Part shown: one piece after another, positions 37,461-49,620 of the stretch
How the letters are laid out: each line of letters opens with the position of its first letter
Position numbering within the stretch: position 1 is the first letter of the stretch
Source of the DNA: Ascochyta rabiei
Lineage: Eukaryota > Ascomycota > Dothideomycetes > Pleosporales > Didymellaceae
NCBI RefSeq assembly: GCF_004011695.2
Contig: NC_082405.1
Coordinates: 3,310,211 to 3,374,210, forward strand
DNA: 64,000 nucleotides
Direction: 5' to 3'
Program-made: the position numbers and the translations under genes
Notes under the pieces: generated by a model
What the model was told of the DNA's origin: nothing
Database searches by the model: none
What the model saw: the letters and a program-made list of their open reading frames with translations, nothing else

Positions 37461-38525
37461 ATGACAGAGGATAGCGTTGCAGGCGAGTATTTTAAGCATT
37501 TGGTTAAGTACGCGTTGGCAGTTTGCAAAGAGTGTAGACACGGCGTTTTGCCCAGCCAGGTCAGGAGTCATTTGCAGCGTCATCGTGTCAGCCGGAAGCA
37601 AGCCGAGTTAGTAGCAGAAGACGTGAGCAGTTAGGCCAGATTAATTCAATATGCAGGAGAGTTAGAAGTGCTGAGCCAGGCCATTCAGCCTATACATTAG
37701 TTGCTGGTTTACGCAGACAGGTTAATGTGTCAGGTAGACGCAGACCATTGCCGTCAGATATTCCGAAGCGCAGAGGCAATGAGGAAGCATTGGCAGAAGA
37801 CCCACAGTTGGTTAGTAGCAGGAAAAGGAGGTCGTCCGAGCTGGGTAGAGAAGGCAGAGATACAAGAGCGCATCAGCAAGGGTTGTAAGAGAATCCATTG
37901 CCAGCGGTTATTAGTCCAGGGCCTGGGGTCGCAGTATTTTGAGGTTGAGCAGCCCGACGACAATGGCCCAGACGTTGTGCCAGATGGCGACGCGGCATAG
38001 GCGCAGGTAGGCGAGCAGATGGCCAAGGCGTGGGCTAACGTCGAGATGCGGACGCAAAACACCATCCAGGAGGGAGAGAAAGACGAGGTAAACCTGTGGT
38101 TGGAGCGGACGCAGTGGTTGCCGTATTTAGTGGGCATGGAGCGACCCGAGCTGATGGCGTGCATCGAGGAACCCGTGGCAGAGCCCGATCCCAGGCAGGA
38201 GCAGCAGGCCGAGCCCGTAGAGGCAGCAATGTGGGCAGCGATGGAGGGATTGGCGCGGTTCAGTCAAGCGTCCGTCATCCACCGCATCGGCGTGTTCGTG
38301 CAGCTGGAGGCGATCTGGACAGAGAAGCACCAGACGCGATTCCAGCCGTTGCAGCCGTACATGGACGAGAAGTCGATTAGCAACCACACGCGGCCGTGGC
38401 AGCAGATATTAATGTTTTTCGCACAAACGCAACAGGAGCACGCGTGGAAGAGTCCAGCGTATCGTTTCACCCGCCAGCAGCGAGAGGCATGGGAGGCGTT
38501 GGTCGAGGCGGCGGAGAGAAGCGTC

Positions 38526-38557
<32 letters not shown>

Positions 38558-40838
38558 GGAAGAGGTGGAGGACGAAGACGAAGAAGACAAGACCATGGCA
38601 GACGTCGACGAAGCCATCGACGAGATGGAGACAGACACAGCCGAGCCCACCACCAACGCCATTAGTGAGCCAGAGAGGTTGTTGAGCATCCAGAAGGCGT
38701 GTTTGGAGTTTTGCATTGCGTTGTTAAGCCAGTTAATCACGCGCAAGGAGTACGACAGCCTGTTAGTGTGCGCATTAGCCGTGTTGGGCGTAAAGGAGAA
38801 TAGATAGAAAGGTGCCAAGCAGTATCCGCCCGTTTTGTCGGCTGTTATTAAGGTGGCGCGGTTCATGGTTGTGCAGCAGGCGTTGGAGTTGTTAGGCCTG
38901 TTGGATAATAAAGACGAGTTCGACAGTGACAGCGCGTACAAGAGCGACGACAGCAGCAACCTGCCCTGACGCTGGCGCAAAGGATGTTTACAGTTCGTGC
39001 AGGAGATAATAGACTGGTTTATGGTGCGCGGCAGCCACAGCCTGATGCAGTAGATGTTGGATTTGCGGACGTACAGGTTGAAGATCTATTACAACACTAC
39101 GTTACGCAGCCACGTTAAGTAGGTTGGCTGGGACAAGTTGTTGTACAAGAGTTTGCAGTTCAGCATAGCGCAGTTCTGCGGCATGGTGCATGGATTGGCG
39201 ACAGAGAGTTAACGGTTGTTAATGGACGAGTTGTTGTTTGGCAACAGCAAGGTCGCCGAGCCCATCCCCAGTGTGCCGTGGGACGGTTTGCGCGACAACC
39301 TGACCGACGAGCAGCCCAGGTGGAATTTTTTAAAGGACCACCGCACGCGCATGCCCGTTGATAGAGAGAGGTGGTTGTTCCAGCGGGTAGGGCAGGACGC
39401 CGCCATCAGGGACCGATTTATGCAGCGGGGCACCTGTTCGGGCATTAACACGCAGGAGGTGGAGCGGTACATAGATCGAGTAGTTGCGTTCCGGGAGAAG
39501 TTGATTGTGTTGATGCACATGGCGGGCGGACAGCCAGCAAGAGCCCTAGAGATCATAAGCATCCGGCACAGCAACACAGTCAAGGGCGGGCACCGCAACA
39601 TATTCATTAAGGACGGCATAGTTGTGTTTGTGACGCGGTACCACAAGGGATACAGCGTGAGCGGCGACGTTAAGATCATCTACCAGTATTTGCCGCGCAA
39701 GGTGGGCGAGCTGTTGGTGTATTACATGTGGTTGGTGTTGCCGTTCCAGCAGCAGTTGGAGGTGATGGTGTGGGAGAAGGAGGTGATATCGTCGCACATG
39801 TGGCCGGCAGACCCAAGCGGCCGCAAGTGGACAAGCGACCGGTTCTGAGAGACGTTGAAGCGCGAGAGCAGGATCGGATTAGGATTGGAACTGACGATTC
39901 CAGCGTATCGCGAGATCGCCATTAGCATCAGCCGGCGGTTTTTACGCGGGTCCACCGCGTTTCGAGCAGACGAGGGAGACGAGAACGAGGAGTGGAACGA
40001 GGAGAACACGTGGTCAGCCATTGCGGACATGCAGGCAGGGCACATGGTGCACATCGCAGGGATGATATACGCACGAGGCATCATAGAACAGGCAGGGGCA
40101 GTAGCAGACAAGAGGCAGCAGTTCCGTATGTCGAGCACGGATTAGCACCAGTTTTTGGGGTTCCAAGCAGGCGTAGACGACGACGACGGGTGTAAGAAGC
40201 GCAAGCGGGCCCCATTCGAGAGCGAGGCAGACGAGGCGAGGATCGATCGCTGGGGCCGGTTGAGGAAGATGGACACAGCCGCGCAGATGCAGCAGATAAT
40301 GGGCAAGGCGGCCAAGTTTCGCGGCGTGCAGAAAGAGGCTATTAACGCCATTGTTGCCGGCAAGAGTCACGTCGTGGCAGTGATGCCGACCAGGGCAGGC
40401 AAAAGCATGTTGTTTATGTTACTAGCATGGGCCAAGCAGGGCGGTACAACAGTGGTTGTGGTGCCGTTGATCGCGTTGCGGGGAGACATGATGCGGCAAT
40501 GCAGGAAGTTGGGCATATCGTGCGCCAAGTGGGACAGCTGCCGCCCGCCAGACGCAGCCGCAGTCGTATTGGTGACGCCTGAGTCAGCGGTTGGGGAAGA
40601 GTTCGCGACGTTTTTGAACCGGTTGCGGGCAACGCGACAGCTGGACTGGATTGTAATTAATAAGTGTTACATTGTATTAAACCGCTGGTACAATTTCTGC
40701 AAGGAGATGCAGAAGTTGGGCAAGTTGGCATCTGCCGAGACGCAGATGGTGATGTTGACAGCAACATTGCCGCCGAGCGAGGAAGACGAGTTGTTCCGGC
40801 GGATGTACGTCGAGCGAGATCAGGTCGATTTGTTCTAA
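37461..40838 (+). pseudogene. TLH3: telomere-linked RecQ helicase, RIP-interrupted and 3'-truncated
   Basis: Single frame from ATG 37461, closely related to TLH1 throughout. Zinc fingers: VCKECRHGVLPSQVRSHLQRH, then a second near 37740-37800. An acidic run of Glu/Asp lies at about 38530-38600. Recombinase-like set: GQPARALEI (Arg 39540), RYHKG, PAYREIA (Arg 39909), GHMVHIAGMIYAR with His 40041 and Tyr 40068 nine apart. RecQ: FRGVQKEAI, Walker A damaged (MPTRAGKS), DECH decayed to NKCY, LTATLPP. It stops abruptly after QVDLF at about 40834, where a 26-bp sequence repeated at 43159 begins; helicase domain 2 and the zinc subdomain are missing. Roughly ten stops, nearly all TAG. Confidence 0.9.
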
Positions 40839-41120
40839 CTTCAAGAGGGTGAACAGTAATGGTCTTGCGGATTTCCTAGAGGTCCAAGCGTTCTGAACAA
40901 CAGGGGCATTACTGATTTCAAAATCTTAAAGAAATCAGTTAAGGTTACAGTGAGCGGCAACTTGACGCATAAAGCTGCCAGAGCCTAAACTGTGCCTGCA
41001 GATTTAATTAACATACTCAAATTTAGGGTGCTATGTTGCGTTTACGTAGAAACACTGTGCAACGTTGCTTGCGTAGTTTTGGTGAGGCAGTGGTTTGACC
41101 GTTATTGCACCGAACTAACG
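40835..41120. repeat. Repeat DR-left: copy of the P4/TLH4 intergenic sequence at the TLH3 break
   Basis: The first 26 bp (CTAACTTCAAGAG...ACAGTAAT) are identical to 43159-43184. Further homology lies at AAACACTGTGCAACGTTG followed by GCGTAGTTTTGGTGAGGCAG (about 41052-41090, versus 43246-43284). The left copy has about 150 bp that the right copy lacks. The two copies flank P4 in direct orientation. Confidence 0.85.
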
Positions 41121-41248
41121 TGAAACCAGAATACCTGCAACACGCAACACTACTATGAAAATGTAATACCTGCAGCAAGAATTTTTAATTACAAGAAGCC
41201 TACTAACACTACATGTCTGCACGGTAGGCACCCTACGCTGGAGGAACA

Positions 41249-42934
41249 TTATACTTCGTCTACAGGGTAGAACAACTCTAGCAGCGTTATCTAGCGCAGC
41301 GGCGCATCTGCGATAGAGCTCACTGGGCTTGCGTGTGCCTGTGACAGCTCAACAACGCTGTTGTCGTCCTCTTCGCTGTTAAGAATCTCCTTAATTGCAC
41401 AGCTCGCTGTCGGCGCGTCTGCCTTAATGCCCAGTATCTCTTTTTCGCCGATAGGACATCCAGCAATGCCTTCTGGCCCTAGCCAGTTCTTAAGCGCCTT
41501 GCTCGCAGCGCAGACGTCTAGGCAAATCTTCTTCACCAGCTCAATCTAGGCATCCAGGCCCCAGGCGCGGACTGTGGACTCAATCTAGGAGCTTGCAATC
41601 TTGTTGTGCGGCATGAGCATGAGCGTGCCCCAGCCTAATCCCTCAGCGACCCTGAACCAGCGCGTGGCTACTGTTAGGCGTTTGCGGAAGGCCTCCCTAT
41701 CCTTGGGGGTAGGGTGTGGGTTGACAAGCGCCAGCAGGGCTGCGATGGCCTCAGTGCGGACCTGCCCCTTGCCGTTGCGGCTGCGCGATCTGCTGCTGCT
41801 GCTGGCTTGGTCGCCCTCCTGGATCTGAAGGATCTTGTCGGCGTACGCCTTGCCTAGCAGCGCCTCAGCCCACCTGTACTCAATGTTCACAGCAGCCAGC
41901 ACGCCCGCGTAGCGCCTGCACCTGTCCCAAGCCAGGCAGAACTCTCCATCTGTGGTCCTGGGGTAGGCAGACTGCACTAGGGGCACATTGCGCCCTCGCT
42001 GCGAGTAGCGAAGCACGTTGTGCCGCACAGCGACGCCACCACTAAAGGGCGAACCGCGCTCCCGCCAGGTCTGCAGGAACTGGGCAGCGTGGTGGCGAGA
42101 AGATGGGTTGCCCAGCACGCGCGCCTTCTCTAGAAGCTCGCAAGCCTTGGCATAGGGCGCCTGGGCAGTGCTGTAGAAGTCGGCGTGCTCTGCGACAGGC
42201 TGTTTAATGATCCACGCAACAAGAGCCTTGTCTTGTCGCGAGATGGAAGTATACGCCGCGCGCTCTGCAGAGGACGCCTTGCTGCCCGGCTCTCTTAAGC
42301 CAAGACTGAGCCGGTTCTTGCAGCGAGCATCGTCTAGTTTCCTCGTGCGTGCTTGCTCAGCGCGGCAGTTGTTGTTAGTGATGCTGGTGGTGCGCTGCGC
42401 AAATTGTTCACCGTGCTCTGACTGCTGAGGGCTGCTTAGAGGCGTCTCTGCGGGTTCTGTGCGTGCGCGCTTTGGCGACAACACGCACAAAGAAGGGGTT
42501 GGCCGCTTTCTGCAATCAGCAGAAGGGGCAGACGGCTTTTGCGCGGATGGCGGTGCTTCCCCCGTGCCTTCTGCAAGCGACTGGGCTGCGCAGACGAGGC
42601 GATTCCAGGCCTCGTCAGACAGAGCCCCCTCTGGCAGCGATTCGTGCAGCAACCAGATAGCGGAAAGGAGAGAGTAGGCAACAAAGACCGGCTTGCACAC
42701 GCTGTCGGTGTCCTCGGTTAGGACCAGCCAGCCTGCGCTGTGAGGTCTGTGGTGGCTGCTGCGGCGCTTCAAGCTTAGAACTGTTGCCTGGCAGGAGAAG
42801 AGCTTCGCGTAGTCTTTATTTGGCGGATTGTACCCATATTTGTCTACAATGCTGAGCTCGCTCGCGAAAGGAAAGCTGCGCGCGCCCCTGTTAAACTGCT
42901 CAGCAGCCTCGCATAACGTAGTTGACCAACCCAT
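41249..42934 (-). pseudogene. P4: divergent partner gene of TLH4, three stop codons
   Basis: One minus-strand frame of 561 codons from ATG 42934 (MGWSTTLCEAAEQFNRGARS). The first 449 codons are open. The three stops fall at positions that are Trp, Trp and Gln in P5 (CW-IE, VW-IEL, R-Q-LTLLELF), so reading TGG/CAG as TAG explains all damage: classic RIP. Conserved parts: HSAGWL, SVCKPVFVAYSLLSAIWLL, basic SPKRAR (possible nuclear signal), YTSISRQDKALVAWIIKQP, LLEKARVLGN, AAQFLQTWRERGSPF, NGKGQVRTEAIAALLAL, GWGTLMLMPH, NWLGPEGIAG, and the C-terminal ITLLELFYPVDEV just after the last stop. Function unknown. Confidence 0.88.
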
Positions 42935-43498
42935 AAGGTAGGTAATAATTTAGAAGGCAGGTAACTAATTTAGGAGGTAGGTAACTAACTAAGAAGGTAG
43001 ATAACTAATGTAAGAGGTAACTGATCGATGTATAGGGTAGTAGCCGGTGTGGTAGTGGAACAGTTGAGGGTGGTGGCTGCTGAACTTTCGTACAAATTGC
43101 CGCCAAAAGTCAGTCCGCGCCCAGCGCATCACCACACCACACCACACCAACCAGCCACCTAACTTCAAGAGGGTGAACAGTAATAATCTTTTTTAGGTAA
43201 GGTTTTAGAAATTCAGATATAGTGTTTTAAGTTGCACTCGCACAGAAACACTGTGCAACGTTGTCCGCGTAGTTTTGGTGAGGCAGAACCGTGCAGAGGT
43301 TTGATTGTTATTGCGCAGACTACATAGCATCCACCCATCCAATTAAAGAACATAGGGATATCGGCCAAATATAGAACAGTGATATAACAGAGGAATATGA
43401 AATTAACAAGGTTGGTAAGGAGAGGGGAAGACACAAGTTTAGATAGTAAATAGAGCCCAACTGGAAATCAGAAGATGCACTTGCAACCGCAAAGCACA
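42935..43498. promoter_or_regulatory. Divergent intergenic region P4/TLH4
   Basis: 564 bp between head-to-head starts. Near P4 are tandem GTAGGTAACTAAT-like units (42940-43020). AAAGTCAGTCCGCGC at 43106-43120 matches 14 of 15 bases of 53716-53730 in the P5/TLH5 region, and both are followed by a CACCAACCAGC word. (CACAC)n lies at 43131-43150. From 43159 the region carries the right copy of the direct repeat that flanks P4. Confidence 0.6.
43159..43325. repeat. Repeat DR-right (flanks P4 with DR-left)
   Basis: Begins with the same 26 bp as 40835-40860 and continues with the shared CACTGTGCAACGTTG and GTAGTTTTGGTGAGGCAG blocks. It lies between the P4 start and the TLH4 start. Confidence 0.85.
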
Positions 43499-46400
43499 AT
43501 GGATCAATTTAACACTATATTTGTGCATATCCCCAGCTGCCGCATTGTTGTTTGCAAAGAATGCGGCATAGGCGTCGTCAAGGCCTATGTAGCTACCTAC
43601 TTAAACAGCAAGCATGCGTATGTAACCGTAAGCACACGAACAGACATTGCCCAGGCTGTGTAGGCAATGAACGACTTGGCAGAAAACGAGGACGAAGTCG
43701 TGTATCCAGAGCCAGGATCCGATCCTATTCCCCATTTGAGGATATGGCAAGACAGTTTTAAGTGCGAAGCAAAGGAGAACGATACAACAGTATGCGGCTA
43801 CATCCGCCGGACCGTGCAAGACATGCAGCTACATTGCCGTAACAAACACAACTGGACAAACCTACAGAAGAGAGGGCGGACGTCTAAAGGGTCGCGCAGA
43901 GAGACTAACTGCATGTGGGTAGAGGGCGTATATTGCTAAAAGTTTACGCACGTAGGACAGTTAGGGCGTTTGTTTGAAGTCAGACGCCAGGACAGAGAGG
44001 ACACAAGAGGGGAAAGCGTGATCATCCAGCGGCAGTTGGAGGCAGTGTTCCAAGAGACCACCGCCGTGCTAGACAAGGTCGACAAGAACGCCAACGCCCG
44101 GATCAACCCAGACCACAACCGGCATGTCACACACGCATGGCTGAACCGGACTAGTTAGGCCTGTTATTTAGGCAGCTTAGACCGCGAATGGTTGCTAGCG
44201 TTAACCCAAAAACCCAAGAGGAACGAGAAGGCGTTGAGCAAAGTTTGTTAGGCGGTAAAGATAGTGATTTGGAAGGCCTAGCAGGCGTCACGTCCGAGCA
44301 TTGTTGGTTTCCCAGCAATGAACTATGTCAACCGCCGCGAGATAGGAAGCGAGACCAACAAGAAGCCGTTCAATGCACGCCAGACAGGCAAAACAATAAC
44401 CAAGTATGCCAGTTAGTGGTTGTCCTTTATCTGTTACATTTGGCGGACCTATAAGTTAGAGACTGTTGAAGCATAGGAAACAGAGGCGGATAAGGAAGAG
44501 GATAGGGGTGAGGGAGAGAATAGGGGTGAGGGAGAGAACAGGGAGGGTGGATTGAAGGGAGTTTAGGGATAGAGGCCGCCGTATCGATTGACAGCGAGCC
44601 AGATCTTGTGGCTGTGGAAGATCAAGCAAGTCGTAGGTGAGGACAAGGAAGAAGCCGAAGCTGAAGCCGAAAGCGAGCGCCAACCGACCAAAGGCGGAGA
44701 CAACAACTCAGAGAGTGAAGAGGAAATGGACGAAGAGGAGGAGGCATTGTTGGAGGGTTATGTGTTGGGGCTTTTGCTGTTGTTGTTGGACTATCATTTA
44801 AAGGACAACGAGTACAAGAGTGCGTTCGTTAGCGCTACAGCAGTCATGGGGATAGACAGCGATTGTGGGTGGAAGGACGTGTTAGCATACACGCCCATAA
44901 TTTCTGCTGTTGTTACTGTTGTAAGGATGTTGGTGTTGTACATGGCGGTGAAGACGCGTCAAGACCGCGTGGCCGAGCTGATAGAGAAGGAGGGATTCGC
45001 CCAGCAGGACGCTGAAGAGTTGGCTGTAAGCCATTTTGATTTGGTTTAGGAGAGCGCCAATCGTTTCATAACGCTGACTAGCTACGGCGGCACACCCAGC
45101 CCGATGGATTGGCTGTTATAATTGAGGACGTATGGCATAAAGATTTAGTTTAACACTAACGTGGACGGCGTAATTAAGTAGGTTAGGGACACATTGTTGT
45201 ACGGCCACATTTGGTTTATAATGCCTAGTTTGCGGTTAATAATCTACAGGTTGGTAGAGACGACACAGTTCAAATTGCAAAAGCAGTTGATGTTGCTAGA
45301 CATCAACGAGGATGGTTGGTTAGCGGAAGGGGCTACGCCGTTGCCAGCCATTGATTGGGACAACATTGTTGACAACCCAGCCGAGATAAAGGTTGGGTGG
45401 AATTTTTTCCAGGACAAGCGCAACACGTTCGGAGGCGTTAACAGGAAGAATTGGTTGGCTCATTGCGTGATCCACAAGAAGAGGTTACAAGAGGCATTTG
45501 TAGACGTTTAAGCCACCGATCCATCTGTACCTAAAGGACGCGGGGTAGTGTAGAGAGCGCAGGCGGTAAGAAAATACAAGAAGGCTATACAAGCGTTCTA
45601 AGAGCATTTGTTAGTCTTGGTGCACATGACCAGGGGGCAGCCAGCACGCGGAACAGAAGTGGTGACGGTCCAGCACATGAACAGTCTGAATGGCGAGAGC
45701 TGTGGTGTGTTTATTAAGGACGGGTTGATGGTGTATGTAACCATGTACCACAAAGGCATCAGGGCCAGCGCAAAGGCCAAGATCATCTACTGTTATTTAC
45801 CGCGTAAGGTAGGCAAATTGCTGTTTTATTATTTGTGGATGGTTATGCCGTTTTGGAGGAAGCTAGAGGGTGCTGTTGGGAGAGGGGCAGCTAAGGAAGC
45901 GAGCCCATTCATATGGGAGCCAAAGAAGAAGGAGCCGTAGGCACGGCCGCAACGTGGAAAAAGAGCACAGGAGAGCGACAAGGGTGAGGGTAGGAGGGAT
46001 GGTTGGCGACAGGGCGCGGACGAAGACGACGAAGAAGAGGAGGGACCGTCGTTGCGTGGACCCGAGCAATGGGATACCAACCGGGTTCGGCAGGCGATCC
46101 AGCGCGTATTAATACGGTGGTTAGGCGTAAAATTAAACATTATATTGTAGAGACACAGCACTAAGGCGATATATCGAAGATACATTAACAACAAAGCGGT
46201 GATCAAAGCGGTTGTGGAGGGTGACGAAGATGAGGACGAAGAGGACGAGGCGTTCGACATACAGACAGGGCACAGCTCCAAGATTGGCGGCACAGTTTAC
46301 GGGAGACCCATCACTAAGTCGCCGTTCAGTACCAAGGCCCAGCAAGTGGCATTGCAGCGAGTGAGCATAGAATGGCATCAGTTTTTGTTATTTAAGTCGG

Positions 46401-48373
46401 CGTTAGAGAAGCAGCCTAAGAAAGGAACGCGAGCGGCGGAGGTCAGGAAAGAGGCGATTAAGGAAGAATTTTGGCGTTAGAGGAAGATGCGTATGGTAGA
46501 CATCCAGTGTCAGTTAGAAGATTTGGTGCAGAAGGGGGCCAGGTTCAGGAGCGTGCAACGGCCGGCCATTGAAGCCATTATGCACTAGAAGAGTCCGATC
46601 GTTGTAGTTATAGGCACAGGAGCAGGCAAGAGCATGGCGTTTATGTTGCTGGTGTTGTGTTCCACCAGCGTTACGGTTGTTGTTGTGCCACTGGTTTCGT
46701 TGCGCGGCAACTTGAAAGACAGGTGCGTTTAAGCCGGAATCGAGTGTGTAGAGTAGGACAGTCAGAAACTGCAGGAATGGGCGTCAGTAGTGTTGGTCAC
46801 GCCCGAATCGGCGGTCAGCGAGAGTTTTGGGGGTTTCATTAACCGGCAACGAGCTATAGGGCGGTTGGACCAAATTGTTGTTAATGAATGTCACGTTGTG
46901 TTAGATTCAACAAGCGGATAGAGGACGTAGATGTTAGCGTTGCGGGACTTAGTAAAGGCAGAGACACAGCTGGTGTACTTGACAGCAACCATGCGGCCAA
47001 GAGACGAGGGCGAGTTTATTGCATTAATAGGGTTGCCAGCCAAGGAGCAATGCCAGTGGTTCTGGGGTCCAACGACCTGGAAGAACGTCAAGTACCAGAT
47101 ACAGCGGTACAATTAGAAGAAGGAAGACAAAGACAAGGTGTTGGTACAGTTAGTAGAGGAGAAGAAGCGGCAGTACCTGATGCCTGGCCAGATCATTGTG
47201 TACTGCGACACGGTGGCTAAGACGGTTCAATTGGCCAGGTTGTTGGGTTGTGTTTGTTACCACCGGCAGGTAGGGAGCAGAGGCGAGAAGGCAGAGTTGG
47301 TGCGCCAGTTGACAGAGGGACGACAGCAAGTTTTCACAGCAACTAATGCTTTAGGTTTAGGGGTAGATGCGCCCACCATCCGAGTAGTAATCCACATTGG
47401 GATTGTTAGAAAGTTGCGGGATTATGCGCAAGAAAGCGGGCGAGCAGGACAAGATAGGCAGAAGAGTGAAGCGATTATCGTAAGAGGGGAGAGGTACCGT
47501 CGAGATGGCAGCATGTAAGAAGGAAGTTGGGGTAGGGTAGATAAAGAGATGCAGGAGTTTATTACAACTAACGGATATATAAGAGTCGTGTTGGATAGGG
47601 AGATGGATGGGAGAATAGACAGAGTAGGTTGCGAAGTTAACAAAGAGAAATGTAGCGGGTGTGTTGGGTGTGAGACCGGGAGAGAGGCAGAGCGTGCAAG
47701 AGAAGACGAAAACAGGAGAGAAGACGAAGACAACGGGCAAGAGGCAGGAGGGATTAGGGATGAGGAAGAAAGGGTAGCGTTCGATCAGGAGGGAAGAGCA
47801 CGAAGGTTGGCGGCGCAAAGAGAGATGGAGTTACAGACCGAGGGTTTGGCAGAGATCTAAGGATTAGAAGAGGTGTTAGACGAGTGGAAGGAGGGATGCC
47901 AGCGATGCAGGGCGTGGGGAGAAGGGTGTAAAGGTCATAGGATGGCGGATTGCACGGCAACAGACGCAGAGGAGATTCGCAAAGGAGTAACAATTATTGC
48001 GAGTTCCATTTAGTAGGAGAGGTTTTTGTGTTATTTTAAGTGTAGCATCCTGCAGGCGATATGCAAAAGGTATAAGAGCCAAGCAGATGGCAGATAGATA
48101 AGGAAAGTCGGCGGAAGTTGTCAGTACTGTGGCGTGTTGATCGCGTCGATTGCGTCGATTTAGGCCAGGTGGTCAGATAGTTTCACGGAATGGGCGCAAG
48201 AGCGGATGGTGGAGGAGGGAGCACGATGGCAGGAGCAGGAAGAGCAGGGGGAGGCATTTAAGCGGATTGTTAAGTAGTTTAGGAAGAAGAAGCAGTAGGG
48301 CGGAATTAAAAGCAACAAGATGTGTTAGGTATTTTGGGCGTTTGCAGCATATTATTGTGAGATAGAAGAGTAG
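43499..48373 (+). pseudogene. TLH4: telomere-linked RecQ helicase, RIP-interrupted, full length
   Basis: A single frame of about 1,625 codons without frameshift. I prefer ATG 43499 (MDQFNTIF) over the in-frame 43475 because it aligns with the TLH5 start MELFAQLF. Zinc fingers: VVCKECGIGVV...SKH, then CEAKENDTTVCGYI...HCRNKH. Recombinase-like set: GQPARGTEV (Arg 45647), MYHKG, a stop where Trp is expected followed by RHSTKAI (Arg 46151), TGHSSKIGGTVYGR with His 46271 and Tyr 46298 nine apart. RecQ core: FRSVQRPAIEAI, IGTGAGKS, VVNECHVV (Asp changed to Asn), YLTATM, TNALGLGVD, YAQESGRAGQD, a partly lost zinc subdomain (GCEVNKEKCSGC) and a Cys-rich tail (CQRC, CQYCGVL). About 20 stops, mostly TAG. 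Closest to TLH5. Confidence 0.9.
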
Positions 48374-48414
48374 TATAGGAGAGTTTAGGGAATCTAATCA
48401 TATTATCCAATTGT
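48374..48414. other. Short spacer after TLH4
   Basis: Nothing recognisable; runs directly into MS4. Confidence 0.4.
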
Positions 48415-48790
48415 GGTAGCCCCCCAAAGCCTAAGCAGTATCCCAAGTGGTTCCCCAAGTGGTTCCCTAAGTGGTCCACAATTAGTGCGCTAAGCAATGC
48501 GCCACCCTGAGTAGTTCCCTAAGTAGTGCGCAAAGTAGTGCACCACCCCAAGTAGTCCAAAAGTGGTATCCACCCCAGGTGGTCCGAAAGTAGACCACCA
48601 ACCCAAGTGGTCCAAAAGTGGTCCCCCGCCTAACCAAGGAAGTCCACATTAGTAACCCCAAATTAGTAAGAGCCGATTATTTAAGAAAAGCCAACAGCCC
48701 AGAAAGAGCACGCAACCCAAGAAGAGCCCATGATCCAGGCAGAGCACCCGAAACCAAGTAAGTCCCTGACCTAAAGCACCTGTTTGTATT
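48415..48790. repeat. Minisatellite array MS4
   Basis: CCCAAGTGGTTCCC, GTAGTGCGC and AAAGTGGTCC units, then AGTAAGAGCCGATTATTTAAG and GAAGAGCCC units. It corresponds to the second half of MS5 (about 59060-59400) in the same order; the 18-bp units that open MS1 and MS5 are missing. Confidence 0.85.
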
Positions 48791-49020
48791 AAAAAGAAAG
48801 CGCAGAATCAAGACAACAAGAATTTGGGAAAAGAAAGATGCAGAGAAGAGGAGGAATTTGAAAAGGCCATTAGGGGGTTCAGGCAGATTGATTGGGATAG
48901 GGACAACATGTAAAAAGGTGTTTTGGGGGTTTGGAGAGTGTTGTCACAAGATAGAGCAGTAGTTAGGGAAGTTTAGCAAAACCGATTGTGGTGCCGCAGC
49001 CAGAAAGGCATTCCTGAACC
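48791..49020 (+). repeat. Relic of a TLH 3' end after MS4
   Basis: GGTGTTTTGGGGGTTTGGAGAGTGTTGTCACAAGATAGAGCAGTAG-like sequence at 48920-48970 is homologous to the last coding part of TLH4 (48325-48385) and to 59700-59760. It is followed by GATTGTGGTGCCGCAGCC and GAAAGGCATTCCTGAACC, also found at 59763-59802. Confidence 0.7.
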
Positions 49021-49295
49021 TGTAGATGTTGTAGTGCGTGAGAGAAGGGTGGGCGGTGGGCCCGTCAGGTGTCACAAAGCAGTCGAGCGGGGCGGTAGAG
49101 GGTGAAGGAGAAAGAGGGGAGGTAGGTGGGGCCGTAATAAGGTATCACGGGAGAGGGGGAGTAGAGGGGTGGGCGGGGGGCCCGTGGATGTGCCCCCAGA
49201 GCGGAGCGATTGAGAGTGAAGGAGGAGCAGGGTGAAGAAGAGAAAGTGGGTGGGCGGTAGGCTCGTTAAGTGTCACATAAGAGTGAAGGGGCAGT
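49021..49295. repeat. TAS block of the second module
   Basis: GGTGGGCCCGTCAGGTGTCAC and GGGGCCCGTGGATGTGCC modules, matching 59825-60050 in order and orientation. Open frames here are shadows of the repeat. Confidence 0.7.
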
Positions 49296-49620
49296 TATAA
49301 AGATAGATAAGCGGTACAGAGAGCGGGTTAATAGCAAATTTTTTTTAGCAACGCAATAGTAGTAGCAATTAGAGAAGTGTTGTTCATGCAGCAGTATAAC
49401 AGCGCGCAGGTAGCGGAGATAGAATCGGGTTAGCGTTGAGGCTGAATTAAGGTTGCGCATTTTTGGAGATGCTCGGCTGACTCGCATGCAAGAGCATCAC
49501 GCAAAAATCAAGGAAGTTAAAATTAATAAACAGTAACACAAACAGTGCAAACGTGCGGAGGGGAAGACTAAACAGACGTTTAGCTGTAAGATAGCAGTAA
49601 GCAGGTTAACGTTAAGGCAG
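49296..49620 (+). repeat. TAS repeat r3, fossil TLH 3' end
   Basis: Third copy of the r repeat (see 33361); begins AAGATAGATAAGCGG and ends AGTAAGCAGGTTAACG. Confidence 0.75.
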
